This document shows, piece by piece, positions 48,916-58,002 of a stretch of 64,000 nt of DNA (within the stretch, counting starts at the first letter, position 1; each line of letters opens with the position of its first letter). The position numbers and the translations under genes were made by a program. The notes beneath the pieces were generated by a model. The model made no database searches. It had not been told where the DNA came from and saw nothing but the letters and a program-made list of their open reading frames with translations. Origin of the DNA: Microcoleus sp. EPA2 (GTDB lineage Bacteria > Cyanobacteriota > Cyanobacteriia > Cyanobacteriales > Microcoleaceae); contig JAHRFD010000010.1 of the NCBI GenBank assembly GCA_020882975.1, positions 62,001 through 126,000 on the forward strand. Reading direction: 5' to 3'.

Positions 48916-51900
48916 TTAAACCAATATGTTACTATCTGAGCTTGGAAAAAGTGCCAGTGCTAGTGCATTTAACCCAGCTTTATCTGTAAAATAGGTAAGA
49001 TGATTGCAAGCCGCATCTGGCAGCAATATTCTGGGTTGAGGAGTGCGATCGCAACTAACACTTTTGATACTAGCCATAGTAACGGCAATATCGTTAGGTT
49101 CACTAAAAAATGTCCAATCTACAACTCGGTCTACACTCTTGCCAAACACCTTTTGCACGAGTCGCTGTATTGCACTAGATTGCTTGTCTGGATCGACTTC
49201 TATTACTTTAGAAACCAGAGAGCGATCGCCTGCAATAATTGTATACAGCACCCCCGGATCGGGATTATTAGCAAGTTCTTTAAGCAACGGAGAATCTGGC
49301 TGCATTTGGTCTAGTGCGTAGTCATTTTCTTCGAGATATTCCAGCAATTGAGCTACTATTTTCGTAGGCAAAACAATTTCGGAAAGTTGATTTAAGGCAA
49401 TGCCCAGAAGCATGAAAACTAAGTCTTGTACCGCTGGCCAAGGAGAACCACCATTCGGCGTACCTAACATAATTAAATGCTGCACGACTTGATTTCCGCC
49501 TTCTCGTTCGATAAACCACCGCGACACCAAACCCCCCATAGAATGAGCCACAATCTGCAACTCTTTGCCGTGATTTGCTCCCAAACCTACTTCTTGCAGC
49601 CGCTTGCCTAAAAGCCGCCCATTCTCCTCAATTGTCGTGTGGATATTCTCGTAGTCAAAGGTCAAAACTAAGTCATAGATTTCTTTAATGGGACGCTGCT
49701 GACCATCCACTTCTACCAAAGCTTTATTAACGCTAGGAACCAGACTTTCTGTGTCACCAATAATCCCGTGAATGTACAGGATAATTCGCTGGGCTGCTGC
49801 TACTCTTGATTTAACTTTTTCCTGATTTCTTTCGTAAATTACCTTGTCATTTTTGCCAAAGTCAGCTACAGCTAAAATTGGATATTCAAAAGGTCGTCCC
49901 AGTTTTTTATGGGCTACTTTTTCCATGAAAATCCGAATTGAACCTTTCAAGCTGCGACTGCTAACTATTGGTTGTGGCAAACGTTCTAGTATAATCTCCG
50001 TCTGGTCATTTCCATTTTTTTTACCCATTCCTAATGGCAAGAAAAATTCACCGTCATAGGCAAAAGGCAAAAGATGTTCGTTATCCGCTAATTCTGTATT
50101 AACTAACAACTTGAGCGGTGATTCTGATGTGACAACTGTATAATCTTCTACCTCACTTAACTCGAAAGCACTTAAACCAGGGTCAGTACCTCGGCTAGTT
50201 GTAAAATAGAAAGATTCAGTAATGCAGGGCTGTTGCCGCAAAATGGAAGGTAAAATTAAATTGCCTAAATCTCTACTAGCTTGCGGTACAGTTGTGAGAT
50301 TTACTTTTGCTTTCAAAGTCGGATGAGGTTGCACTTCAACAGCACCATTTTGCAAGAAAGTGCTGCGATTAGGTGTAATTGATTTAGCATCCATGGGTCG
50401 CACAATTGTAATCGCGACTTCCTTCGTCATCCAATTATCGTAAGTGCCTTTAGCCTTGACTGCTTCGCGGGTATGGACTCCCTGCATTAAACGATCGAGT
50501 GTTCCTTGACTGGGCGCGATCGCACGATTTGCGGGCGGAGGATTTAATCCATCTTGTTCTAGAGAACTTGCATCAAATTCGGCGCTACTGACAATTAATT
50601 TTAAGATATCTTTGTACTCAGTAGTACCTCGGTCAAAAAATCTGTCCGGTACTTGAAAATTCATGGGATCGCTGAAGATTTCTGTGCAAATTTCACTTCC
50701 TTTTGGTTGCAGGAGAATGCTGCTTGTGGAATCAAAGAACGGTACTTCGATCGCAAAACTTTCTGAAAGGTCGAGGACATTAAAATAAAGCTTTTTATTG
50801 CTGTGATTCGTCACTTTAATTTGTAGAGTTGGCGCTTGCCATTCGCCATTTTCATAAGTGTACTCTACACGCATTTCTGATGATGGGATCTCTCCATATT
50901 CTGCCTCTGATGAAGCTTCTTGTTGCCCTGAGAGGAAGATAATTTCCATTTCCACATCATCGCTGTTAATGCTACTGTTAGCGGGACTGGAAAGATTCAG
51001 AATATTACGCCAGCGGGCTATATGTTCTAAACGAACGATCGCTTCAAAAGCATTTAGATCGGTGTAACTTGCATTTACTTCAATCTCTTCGGGGATTGGG
51101 GCGACTAAAGGGCGATCGTCTTCAGGCTGGAGAATCCAATATTGACCGTTTTTAGCTAATAGATGATAATCGGCTAATTTTGCTGACTCTACTTGACGTA
51201 GGTAAAGTGAAGGCTGGTTGTCTGCTGTCGCTGTTAGTAGTCTTTGCTGCGCTAATTCTACACCTGCGATTTCACTTCGATCGCCTTTTAGAAAAATTTT
51301 TAAATGTGGCAAAGGTAAGTTGGTGACTACTGCCCAATAGCTTTCTGTTTTTGATAGTTTATCATTGCTAGCAATAATTTGTACCTTGCTGCATTGCTGC
51401 TGTACTTGAGTTATTTTTGCTTCACCTAATGCTGCTGAAAGTTGCCGCAATTGTTCGGGAGTGCTGCCTGCGGGAAAGAAGGCTAATAATGTATCTCCGG
51501 CATCCGATGGTTTAGGAATAGCCTGGAGAGCCCCTCCATCAATTACCCAACTATTCTGATTTTGGTCGTGAGTTAAAGTGAAGTAATAAGGACGTTCTTT
51601 AATTACACCGCCCAAAAAAGGTTTGTTTAACTCTTTTGGGTTAGTTGCTTCAACTTGTGGCGACTGTTCTTTGACTTTACCGCACACGAGGGCGTTAATA
51701 TTTCTTGCTAAATCTCGATAGGTTATATTGCCATTTGTCCGCTGTAATGCTTGCAGCAGGAAGTAAGAAAAAGCTCCTCTGTACAGGCCCTCTTCTACTT
51801 GATACTCTTTGGCCCGTTCGTAGTCTCTACAGGCAGAAAACATGATGTGTTTTCCTTTTGGTAATACTAGGCCTGTTGTCTTTTTTTCCCGATTTACAGG

Positions 51901-52506
51901 AGAAGTTAACAGTTCTTTTAATGCTGTTTCGTCCTTAGCAAAAAGAAAACTGCTTAATGGGCGATCGCGCGTGTCTACAGGCGATCGTCGCACTCCTATT
52001 TCTGGTGATAAATCTCTAGTTCCCGCACCGGAGTGACAGCAGTCTAAAATAACCAGAACCTGGGGATTTTTTTCGGCGACTTGGGAGATGAGGTAAGCTA
52101 ATTCTTTGTCTGCTAAATCGCGACTGCCATCCGTGCGACTGTCGTAACAAACTAATGTTTCATTGAGATGGTCTGGTTCTAATTCCCAAAATTCTGCTGG
52201 TGCTTTTTCTTGAGCGCCATGACCGGAATAGTAAAATAATACAATATCATTGTTATCTGCGTTGCACAAATGTTGCTGGAAGCCGTTGATAATTGCCTGA
52301 CGAGTGGCATCTTCATTTAATAGTATCCATGGTAGATTTGGGGGTTGTCTGAGTTGCCAATCGCTATAATTGACAAGTCGCTCTCGCAGATATGTTTCTA
52401 CAGCTTTAATGTCATTAACGCAACCTTTTAAGGAAGGAATGTGGGTATCGGAATTGGGATGGTAGTTGTCAATGCCGACCAAGAGTGCGTAGATGTTTTT
52501 AGCCAT
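48916..52506 (-). CDS. Caspase-type protease fused to an alpha/beta hydrolase
   Basis: A 1196-residue protein from ATG 52506 (MAKNIYALLVGIDNY); an upstream ATG at 52575 is rejected because the N-terminal 23 residues are not caspase-like. Residues ~1-250 are a metacaspase-type domain with His96 (FYYSGHGAQ) and Cys157 (ILDCCHSG, the classic form). The middle (~330-830) is unassigned. The C-terminal part (~900-1150) is an alpha/beta hydrolase of lipase type: ILYIHGIIGD (oxyanion side), IVAHSMGGLVSRW with nucleophile Ser989, and HLIMLGTPNGGSPWPA. So one chain joins a protease with a lipase/esterase-like enzyme. In this layout it could be an effector that damages membranes or proteins. That is inference. 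Confidence 0.93.
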   Translation of the reverse strand: MAKNIYALLVGIDNYHPNSDTHIPSLKGCVNDIKAVETYLRERLVNYSDWQLRQPPNLPWILLNEDATRQAIINGFQQHLCNADNNDIVLFYYSGHGAQEKAPAEFWELEPDHLNETLVCYDSRTDGSRDLADKELAYLISQVAEKNPQVLVILDCCHSGAGTRDLSPEIGVRRSPVDTRDRPLSSFLFAKDETALKELLTSPVNREKKTTGLVLPKGKHIMFSACRDYERAKEYQVEEGLYRGAFSYFLLQALQRTNGNITYRDLARNINALVCGKVKEQSPQVEATNPKELNKPFLGGVIKERPYYFTLTHDQNQNSWVIDGGALQAIPKPSDAGDTLLAFFPAGSTPEQLRQLSAALGEAKITQVQQQCSKVQIIASNDKLSKTESYWAVVTNLPLPHLKIFLKGDRSEIAGVELAQQRLLTATADNQPSLYLRQVESAKLADYHLLAKNGQYWILQPEDDRPLVAPIPEEIEVNASYTDLNAFEAIVRLEHIARWRNILNLSSPANSSINSDDVEMEIIFLSGQQEASSEAEYGEIPSSEMRVEYTYENGEWQAPTLQIKVTNHSNKKLYFNVLDLSESFAIEVPFFDSTSSILLQPKGSEICTEIFSDPMNFQVPDRFFDRGTTEYKDILKLIVSSAEFDASSLEQDGLNPPPANRAIAPSQGTLDRLMQGVHTREAVKAKGTYDNWMTKEVAITIVRPMDAKSITPNRSTFLQNGAVEVQPHPTLKAKVNLTTVPQASRDLGNLILPSILRQQPCITESFYFTTSRGTDPGLSAFELSEVEDYTVVTSESPLKLLVNTELADNEHLLPFAYDGEFFLPLGMGKKNGNDQTEIILERLPQPIVSSRSLKGSIRIFMEKVAHKKLGRPFEYPILAVADFGKNDKVIYERNQEKVKSRVAAAQRIILYIHGIIGDTESLVPSVNKALVEVDGQQRPIKEIYDLVLTFDYENIHTTIEENGRLLGKRLQEVGLGANHGKELQIVAHSMGGLVSRWFIEREGGNQVVQHLIMLGTPNGGSPWPAVQDLVFMLLGIALNQLSEIVLPTKIVAQLLEYLEENDYALDQMQPDSPLLKELANNPDPGVLYTIIAGDRSLVSKVIEVDPDKQSSAIQRLVQKVFGKSVDRVVDWTFFSEPNDIAVTMASIKSVSCDRTPQPRILLPDAACNHLTYFTDKAGLNALALALFPSSDSNILV

Positions 52507-52579
52507 GATTTTATTTTTTGGTGATGGTGTTGGTATTTGCAGGCGATTGAGGTGGACTCTATTCTTAAATCTCAACTAT

Positions 52580-53701
52580 TCAAAAACCCTCTACAGGCGA
52601 TTTGTTGAGTTTTTCTTCAGTGACAGGCCCAAATGCACCATCCTCGTCAATTTGTTCGTTGGGATTGTGTCGATTCCACAGTCGCTGAAAGGCTAGTACA
52701 GCAGTACCTATAATGTCCTGCTTGTCGCTTCCTTGATACTCAAAGTGCCAGGGGTCATTACCATATGCAGGCCAATACCAGCCGTAATTTTCTAGAAACG
52801 AACTCCAGCCTTCTGGGTCTTGGATATCCATGGCTAGACCACTTTCATGCTGGCTATAGCCTGGTTGTGCAACGCGATCGTAACCGCAATCGGAGCCACG
52901 AGTAAATAGGAATTGCTGTTGTGCAATGGTTCGGTAAGCTGAGTTTATTGTCAGTTTTTGACCCCGATCGCTAATAGCACGAGCGAGAGCTTTTTGTGCA
53001 GGTAACTGAAGAAATGGATGAACGCCTTCACCCATGTCTACGTTGAGTTCGGCAAAACTTATGAGGCAATTTGGCTCTATTTTGTTCATCTCTTCGATGA
53101 GCTGTTTGTCAAGCAAACGGACTACAGCCGTGGAACATCCTGGAGCGTCCTGAAGTGTGAAAGTACCGCGAGTGCCTACTTCTTCTAATGCTCGTCGCTG
53201 AGCAGGGTCATTATCTATTTGATTGATCAGACTGCACGGTTCAATAACTAGCTTTTGTTTCCAAATTTCGCAAATTGTTTCCGCCGTTGCGGAGGAAATG
53301 GTTTTGATAATTAGGCTAGCAACGATCGCAGCAATGGGGAGTGCTAGCCCTAACTGAGTAGCGAGAACAGGTGTTAACAGTCCAGCAGCTTTTGCTAAAC
53401 TTTCTTTGAAAGCTGTTTGGAGTTGAGCTTGAATTTCTAGATCGTCAAACAGTTCGCTACACATCAGATTGTAGGATTTGATATTCAGACTCCTGAAGAG
53501 ACGATCGCCAAAGTTGACATCGGTGCGATCGGGAATTCCACCTCTGGGAGTCGCACTTAAAGCCTCATCAAGACTTTCTAAAGAAGCCGATGGCGCTGTG
53601 GGATCTGTCGCTATTTTTTGAGCTATAATTCCAAGCTGCGCCTTGAGACTATCTTCATCAAGGTCTAACAGCTTTTGGGTTAAATCATCCACTTGCAGCA
53701 T
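52580..53701 (-). CDS. VanY-like D-Ala-D-Ala carboxypeptidase with peptidoglycan-binding end
   Basis: A 373-residue protein. After an N-terminal part with a hydrophobic segment (~108-132, LLTPVLATQLGLALPIAAIV), residues ~235-335 form an M15/VanY-type peptidase: INSAYRTIAQQQFLFTRG, GYSQHESGLAMDI with zinc-binding His and Asp, and DPWHFEYQG with the last His. The final ~40 residues (AVLAFQRLWNRHNPNEQIDE, DGAFGPVTEEKLN) are a PG_binding_1-like repeat. It should trim the peptide stems of peptidoglycan. It ends 73 bases before the start chosen for the caspase-hydrolase, same strand, so they are likely co-transcribed. No signal peptide is seen, which is odd for a wall enzyme. Confidence 0.9.
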   Translation of the reverse strand: MLQVDDLTQKLLDLDEDSLKAQLGIIAQKIATDPTAPSASLESLDEALSATPRGGIPDRTDVNFGDRLFRSLNIKSYNLMCSELFDDLEIQAQLQTAFKESLAKAAGLLTPVLATQLGLALPIAAIVASLIIKTISSATAETICEIWKQKLVIEPCSLINQIDNDPAQRRALEEVGTRGTFTLQDAPGCSTAVVRLLDKQLIEEMNKIEPNCLISFAELNVDMGEGVHPFLQLPAQKALARAISDRGQKLTINSAYRTIAQQQFLFTRGSDCGYDRVAQPGYSQHESGLAMDIQDPEGWSSFLENYGWYWPAYGNDPWHFEYQGSDKQDIIGTAVLAFQRLWNRHNPNEQIDEDGAFGPVTEEKLNKSPVEGF

Positions 53702-53835
53702 GAAATTTGACCCCTGTTTGTTAATTCAGGTTCAATCATAAGAGAACGATCGCCCAAAAGTTTCTGGCTTTTTGTTGAGTCTTCCATTAACCTAACGGCT
53801 AGCTTGCTGCTGATGGTGAGCCAGGAAAGAATCTG

Positions 53836-53862
53836 TACTTTTGGCTAGGTATTGCACTAAAC
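53836..53862. repeat. 27-bp direct repeat, right copy (caspase cluster)
   Basis: TACTTTTGGCTAGGTATTGC then ACTAAAC, 24 of 27 identical to 44255-44281, in the same orientation, upstream of the VanY-like gene. The rest of the 353-bp gap (53702-54054) shows no other gene. Confidence 0.7.
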
Positions 53863-54054
53863 CAGGCCCTAGGATACCTGTAGGGGCTGGTGTAAACAAC
53901 CATCTATGTCACAAACCAAAAATTTGATCGACACGCCCCAGCCAATGAATAATCGGAATTGCTATTTTGGGAATACGATCGCCAAATCTGGCAAAATCTT
54001 AATGGTTTTACAATTTAGTTCCACCCTTCGCCGTTTTGATTTCACTCTCCCAGC

Positions 54055-55341
54055 ATGAAAACTCTCCAGTGGCCAGCTTGGTTCCCCTATCCGATTTCGT
54101 GGTTAAGGGCATTTGCTCTGGCTCAGAGTTTTAGCTTTGTAGTCAACAGGGGCATTCCTCTGGTTAACGATGATAGGGGCTTCCTGAGTTTACTGCTAAC
54201 CGCTTGGCTGATTCAGTTGCCTTTGTTCTTTGTTGCTCACTTTTTTGCCACGACAATCTTAAATCCTCTCATCACTTTGGTTTCCGCCAGCTTTCTCCGG
54301 GGGCGCAAGTTCCAGCGCCGACCTACGGGGATGCGCCAGCACCTGCGGGAAGGCTTGAATGCTCTAGTAGTCATTTTTCTGGCCTTTAATCTGTCCCTGC
54401 TGGTGCAAATAGCGATTTTTTATTGGCCCGCACGCTCGATCGATCCAGGACAATTATTCACAGGAATATCTACTCTCACCAATGTGGCGATCGCCGGTGA
54501 ATTCGATTTTTGGCTCATTAAACTAGCCGCCGCTTTATCAAGTTTAACACTATTAGCCGCACCCCTCTATCAACACGATTTCCGAGTCCGCCAAATGCGG
54601 GCTGCTCAAAAATTGACCGAAATTGCCGAACTGGAAATGACTTTGCTGCAAGCTAAAAAACTCCAGCGTCAAAGAATCAATTTATTGAGACAGTCAGAAA
54701 TTCAAATCCTCGGATTTTTACTGATAATCGCTATGGTGATTGGTGGCGCTGTTTTTTTGGCTGTGAATTTGCGGGGAAATCAGCCGTTTTTATCCCCCGC
54801 AACTGAGGCGATCAAAATCCCGCCTTTGGCTATGAAATCTGGCGATCCTTACCTTCGGGCACTGATGCGAACTATTTCTGCTAGCGAATCCAATGTTTCT
54901 CGACCTTATCACGTTGTTTACGGTGGTAAATACCTGTTAGATTTGAGCCACCATCCTGATTGGTGCGTCAAGATTGTGAATGGTCCCAATCGCGGCAAAT
55001 GTACTACGGCTGCGGGCAGGTATCAATTTTTGAGTTCGACTTGGAAAGATAAAGCTCAGCGCTATCACCCCCGGCCTACTAATTTTATTGTTTGGCAAGA
55101 TTACAGTTTTGAGCCGGAATATCAAGATGCGGTGGTTTATGCTTGGTTGAGCGATCGCCAATTTTGGAAAGCTGATATTTCACAGATGTTGAAGGAAGAC
55201 AAATTAACTGACGTTTTGCGGATGTTGTCGGGAACTTGGACGAGTTTGGGATATGGCATTGAAACCAATTCTATGAGTTCTAGTTTGCCTAAAGTTTATA
55301 GAAAAATGCTTGATGAAGAGTTGAAAAATGCTGGTTCTTAG
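54055..55341 (+). CDS. Membrane protein with endolysin-like (GH104/lambda lysozyme type) domain
   Basis: A 428-residue protein. The N-terminal half has about four hydrophobic segments (e.g. LLTAWLIQLPLFFVAHFFAT, FLLIIAMVIGGAVFLAVNL) and a coiled stretch around 180-215 (MRAAQKLTEIAELEMTLLQA). From ~260 it is a lambda-lysozyme-type lytic enzyme: ALMRTISASESNVSRPYHVV with the catalytic-type Glu, then YGGKYLLD, AAGRYQFLSSTWKDKA and the final LSGTWTSLG block. It probably works on peptidoglycan outside the membrane. No phage genes are around it, so it is a cellular enzyme for wall turnover or septal remodelling. Confidence 0.88.
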   Translation: MKTLQWPAWFPYPISWLRAFALAQSFSFVVNRGIPLVNDDRGFLSLLLTAWLIQLPLFFVAHFFATTILNPLITLVSASFLRGRKFQRRPTGMRQHLREGLNALVVIFLAFNLSLLVQIAIFYWPARSIDPGQLFTGISTLTNVAIAGEFDFWLIKLAAALSSLTLLAAPLYQHDFRVRQMRAAQKLTEIAELEMTLLQAKKLQRQRINLLRQSEIQILGFLLIIAMVIGGAVFLAVNLRGNQPFLSPATEAIKIPPLAMKSGDPYLRALMRTISASESNVSRPYHVVYGGKYLLDLSHHPDWCVKIVNGPNRGKCTTAAGRYQFLSSTWKDKAQRYHPRPTNFIVWQDYSFEPEYQDAVVYAWLSDRQFWKADISQMLKEDKLTDVLRMLSGTWTSLGYGIETNSMSSSLPKVYRKMLDEELKNAGS

Positions 55342-55400
55342 TTAAGAGTTATTGGTTATTGGTTATTGGTTGTTTATGATTCATTTCCGATAGTTAATAA

Positions 55401-55901
55401 CTAATAGTTCAATTTGGGTAAAAATGCTGTCAAACATTTGTACAATTCTAATCCTGGTCCTGCTTGCAGCGGATAAAGTTGGTCAAAATTAATTGGGCTT
55501 CCCGGCTCCAATTTCCACTCTGTTTTCTGGGTTGTTTGGGGAACAATTTCAGTGGCTACTGTGATATTAATGACGTTGTTGTGCAGCGCTAGGCCCCGAA
55601 AACAGTAGCTTTTACCTGTGCGTTTGTCGGAATCGCTGCCGGTGATGTATCTATCTTGTTTGCGAAATTGGATTTCTCTAAAAGGTCGATCGATCGCAAA
55701 GGAGTCTCGATAGCGGTAGTCTCCGTCAGGTAAGCTGTTGATATTTGGTCTTATTTGAGCGATCGCTGTCGGTGGTTCGAGAGTTAGATTCAGGAAGTCG
55801 GCTCGTGGTACTTGATAGTTAAACATAGGTGCAAAAATTAAAAATAGTAACAATATAGCTGAGTTTTTTTTAAAGTGTAGATAAAGTGATTGAATCACCA
55901 A
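55401..55901 (-). CDS. Exported hypothetical protein
   Basis: A 166-residue protein with an N-terminal hydrophobic segment (FKKNSAILLLFLIFAPMFNY) and a mature part LPDGDYRYRDSFAIDRPFRE, RQDRYITGSDSDKRTGKSY. Two cysteines (SYCFRGL and ELYKCLT) may pair. No domain is recognised. The frame opens with TTG-GTG, so the exact start is uncertain (55901 or 55898). It diverges from the MFS gene with only about 21 bases between starts, so promoters must overlap either gene. Likely periplasmic. Confidence 0.7.
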   Translation of the reverse strand: MVIQSLYLHFKKNSAILLLFLIFAPMFNYQVPRADFLNLTLEPPTAIAQIRPNINSLPDGDYRYRDSFAIDRPFREIQFRKQDRYITGSDSDKRTGKSYCFRGLALHNNVINITVATEIVPQTTQKTEWKLEPGSPINFDQLYPLQAGPGLELYKCLTAFLPKLNY

Positions 55902-55922
55902 CTGTCAAAAATTGTCAAAACC

Positions 55923-57137
55923 ATGAAAAATCCTCAATCTCAGTCTTTAATTCTGTGGCGACAAGTAGGCGGCGTGGCGGCTTTGCAGGGAGCAATTACT
56001 CTAACTTGGATGCTTTATCGATTGTATTTACCTCAACTTTTAGCGGGATTTGGTTTTGCGGGATTTGATAGGGGAATCACTATTTTAGAGGATATTTTGG
56101 CAATTGCGATCGAACCTTTTGCTGGCTGGCTTTCTGATAAGCAGCGTCACTGGATGGGAACTCGTTTTCCGCTGATTGTGGTGGCTACTATCCTGTCGTC
56201 GGTTATATTTATGGCGATTCCGGCTATTTTTATTTTCGGCAATCCAGTCTCGCCTCTGCGCTGGATTTTCCCTGTGGTAATTGTGGCTTGGGCGATCGCC
56301 ATGGCGATGTTTCGATCGCCCGCCGTGTCGCTGTTGGGCGAATATGCAACTCAAACGCAGTTGCCCCACGCCATGAGTTTATTGGTGCTTGTGGGGGGAT
56401 TGGTTGGGGCTGCAAGGCTTGTGGCGGGGGATTTTATTCTGAGTTGGGGTCCAGCTTTTGCCTTCGCTCTTGGTTCGTTTGTATTGTTGGGTGCGGTGGC
56501 TTTTTTGCGATCGGTTAATCCTGATGCTGCGGTGTCGGAATTGCCACCGGATACTGCTATTTCTGGGGCAGTTTCTATCAAAGCCTTGGGGTTAGTGGCG
56601 CTGACGGGAATGGCTGTTGCTTGGGGAACTCGCGCGATGGGAGAACGGATTTTGCCCCATGTTTTTAAAACTCAAATTGTGGGTGTTGATGCTAAGTTGT
56701 TAATGGCTGGATTTACCTTGGGTTTAGCTGTTTCTTGTTTGCTGGCTGGAGCGATTGCGGTGCGTTTGGGAAACCAAACCACGCTGTTAGCTGGATTAAT
56801 AGCAACGGCGGTTTTGTTGTTGGTAATGGTTTTGAGTCAGGGTTTTGTGATGGTGGCGGTGACTGTTTTGGCTGTGATTTTTACTAATAGTTTCATTACT
56901 ACTGGTGCGATTCCTTTTGCTTTGTCTCTGGTACCTCCGCATCGGGGAGGATTGGGAGTAGGATTTTATTTTGGTGGTTTTTCCCTGGGGATGAGTTTGT
57001 ATTCTATGGTGTTTGTCGCACCTTTGGCAGTTGCTGCTATGACAACGGCGATGGTGGGGGCGATCGCCTTTTTGGTTGCTGCGGTTTGTGTCCTCGCGGG
57101 CGATCGACTTAAATTGACACCCTATGTAACAAATTAA
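55923..57137 (+). CDS. MFS transporter
   Basis: A ~404-residue membrane transporter of the major facilitator type with about 12 hydrophobic segments. The start is taken at ATG 55923 (MKNPQSQSLILWRQVGG); an ATG at 55890 would overlap the divergent gene. The DRGITILEDILAIAIEPFAGWLSDKQRHWMGTR segment is the usual loop after helix 2 (G-x-x-x-D/S-x-x-R/K-R type). A later loop, VPPHRGGLGVGFYFGGFSLG, is its counterpart in the second half. Substrate unknown. The layout resembles cyanobacterial MFS proteins of unassigned function. Confidence 0.85.
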   Translation: MKNPQSQSLILWRQVGGVAALQGAITLTWMLYRLYLPQLLAGFGFAGFDRGITILEDILAIAIEPFAGWLSDKQRHWMGTRFPLIVVATILSSVIFMAIPAIFIFGNPVSPLRWIFPVVIVAWAIAMAMFRSPAVSLLGEYATQTQLPHAMSLLVLVGGLVGAARLVAGDFILSWGPAFAFALGSFVLLGAVAFLRSVNPDAAVSELPPDTAISGAVSIKALGLVALTGMAVAWGTRAMGERILPHVFKTQIVGVDAKLLMAGFTLGLAVSCLLAGAIAVRLGNQTTLLAGLIATAVLLLVMVLSQGFVMVAVTVLAVIFTNSFITTGAIPFALSLVPPHRGGLGVGFYFGGFSLGMSLYSMVFVAPLAVAAMTTAMVGAIAFLVAAVCVLAGDRLKLTPYVTN

Positions 57138-57293
57138 TAAGAGTTATTATACTGTTTTCGTCGATCCCCAGCTATCGTGAATTATTATTTCATCATTTCA
57201 TTTATTTGGCAGATCTGAGCAACAATGGAAGTATGGCTCAAGCGCTGAAAAATTTTGCGGGCGCGGCATTCGGGAATAAATGAGGATACAGCT

Positions 57294-57494
57294 ATGTTTT
57301 GCCTGACGCGAGAAACTAGAAGTTCTGGGCTAGTGGAAACCGGAAATCGGGAACTGCGAGGATCTACAACCTCTAATTCCCAGAGAACCCGCATTATCCA
57401 AGCACGGGTTTACAAGGATGAAGTTTTGGTGTCAGCGGCGCTGGCGGGATTGCCCACACTTTTGGCATCTCTGGAAAGCTTTTGTGAACAGTAA
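57294..57494 (+). CDS. Small conserved hypothetical protein
   Basis: A 66-residue protein from ATG 57294 (MFCLTRETRSSGLVETGNRE), with a possible longer form from ATG 57255. The core RTRIIQARVYKDEVLVSAAL then AGLPTLLASLESF looks like a short conserved domain seen as stand-alone proteins in filamentous cyanobacteria, from memory. It is basic at the N-terminus, with an alternating helix at the C-terminus. No operon partner. Function unknown. Confidence 0.5.
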   Translation: MFCLTRETRSSGLVETGNRELRGSTTSNSQRTRIIQARVYKDEVLVSAALAGLPTLLASLESFCEQ

Positions 57495-57674
57495 AATTTG
57501 GCTGGTTGAAACCTGGAAATAACGGTTTTTTGGTCAAGTGAAATAACCCAAAACTTCGCTATTTCTTGGTTGTGATATCGCAGGATTTGCTCTTCTTGCC
57601 CCCAGATGCACCAGACCACAAAAAAAAGCTCCCTATCTTGCTTATTCATAGCCCACGGATTTATCCGTGGGAAT

Positions 57675-57864
57675 GATATCAATTACCGTTATATCGGAAT
57701 GATTAAACCACAGAGAACACAGAGGACACAGAGAAAGAGAAGAGAGAAATAGTAAGTAATATCAAATCCTCTCTTCATTGGAATTATTAAACTCTCTCTT
57801 CTCTTGCTTCGCGTACTTCGCGCCTTCGCGGTTAAATCATTCCGATACAACCGGAATTGATATA
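57675..57864. mobile_element. 190-bp foldback (MITE-like) element with ~36-bp inverted ends
   Basis: The left end is GATATCAATTACCGTTATAT then CGGAATGATTAAACCAC; the right end (57828-57864) is its inverse with a few mismatches. The centre has ACACAGAGGACACAGAGAAA and its inverse-like TCTCTCTTCTCTTGC. A single-arm relative is at 21143-21247. Just after it (57875-57928) a 17-codon stub (MTADNLLARARDLQRSG) looks like the start of a lost gene. Confidence 0.85.
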
Positions 57865-58002
57865 AGGGCGAACCATGACCGCAGACAATTTATTAGCTCG
57901 CGCTAGAGATTTACAGCGGTCAGGCTAGAGCATCGTACTAATATATTTGCAAAACACAGATCCACCCTAGCGGAACTTATATCTAAAATCCCACTCAGTT
58001 AA

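Noticed and set aside
44255..53862. An integrated mobile island with attL/attR and integrase
   Set aside because: The direct repeats are diverged and no integrase or tRNA gene was found, so it is reported only as flanking repeats.
54055..55341. Prophage remnant, suggested by the endolysin-like domain
   Set aside because: The enzyme is fused to a membrane domain and no other phage gene is in the window.
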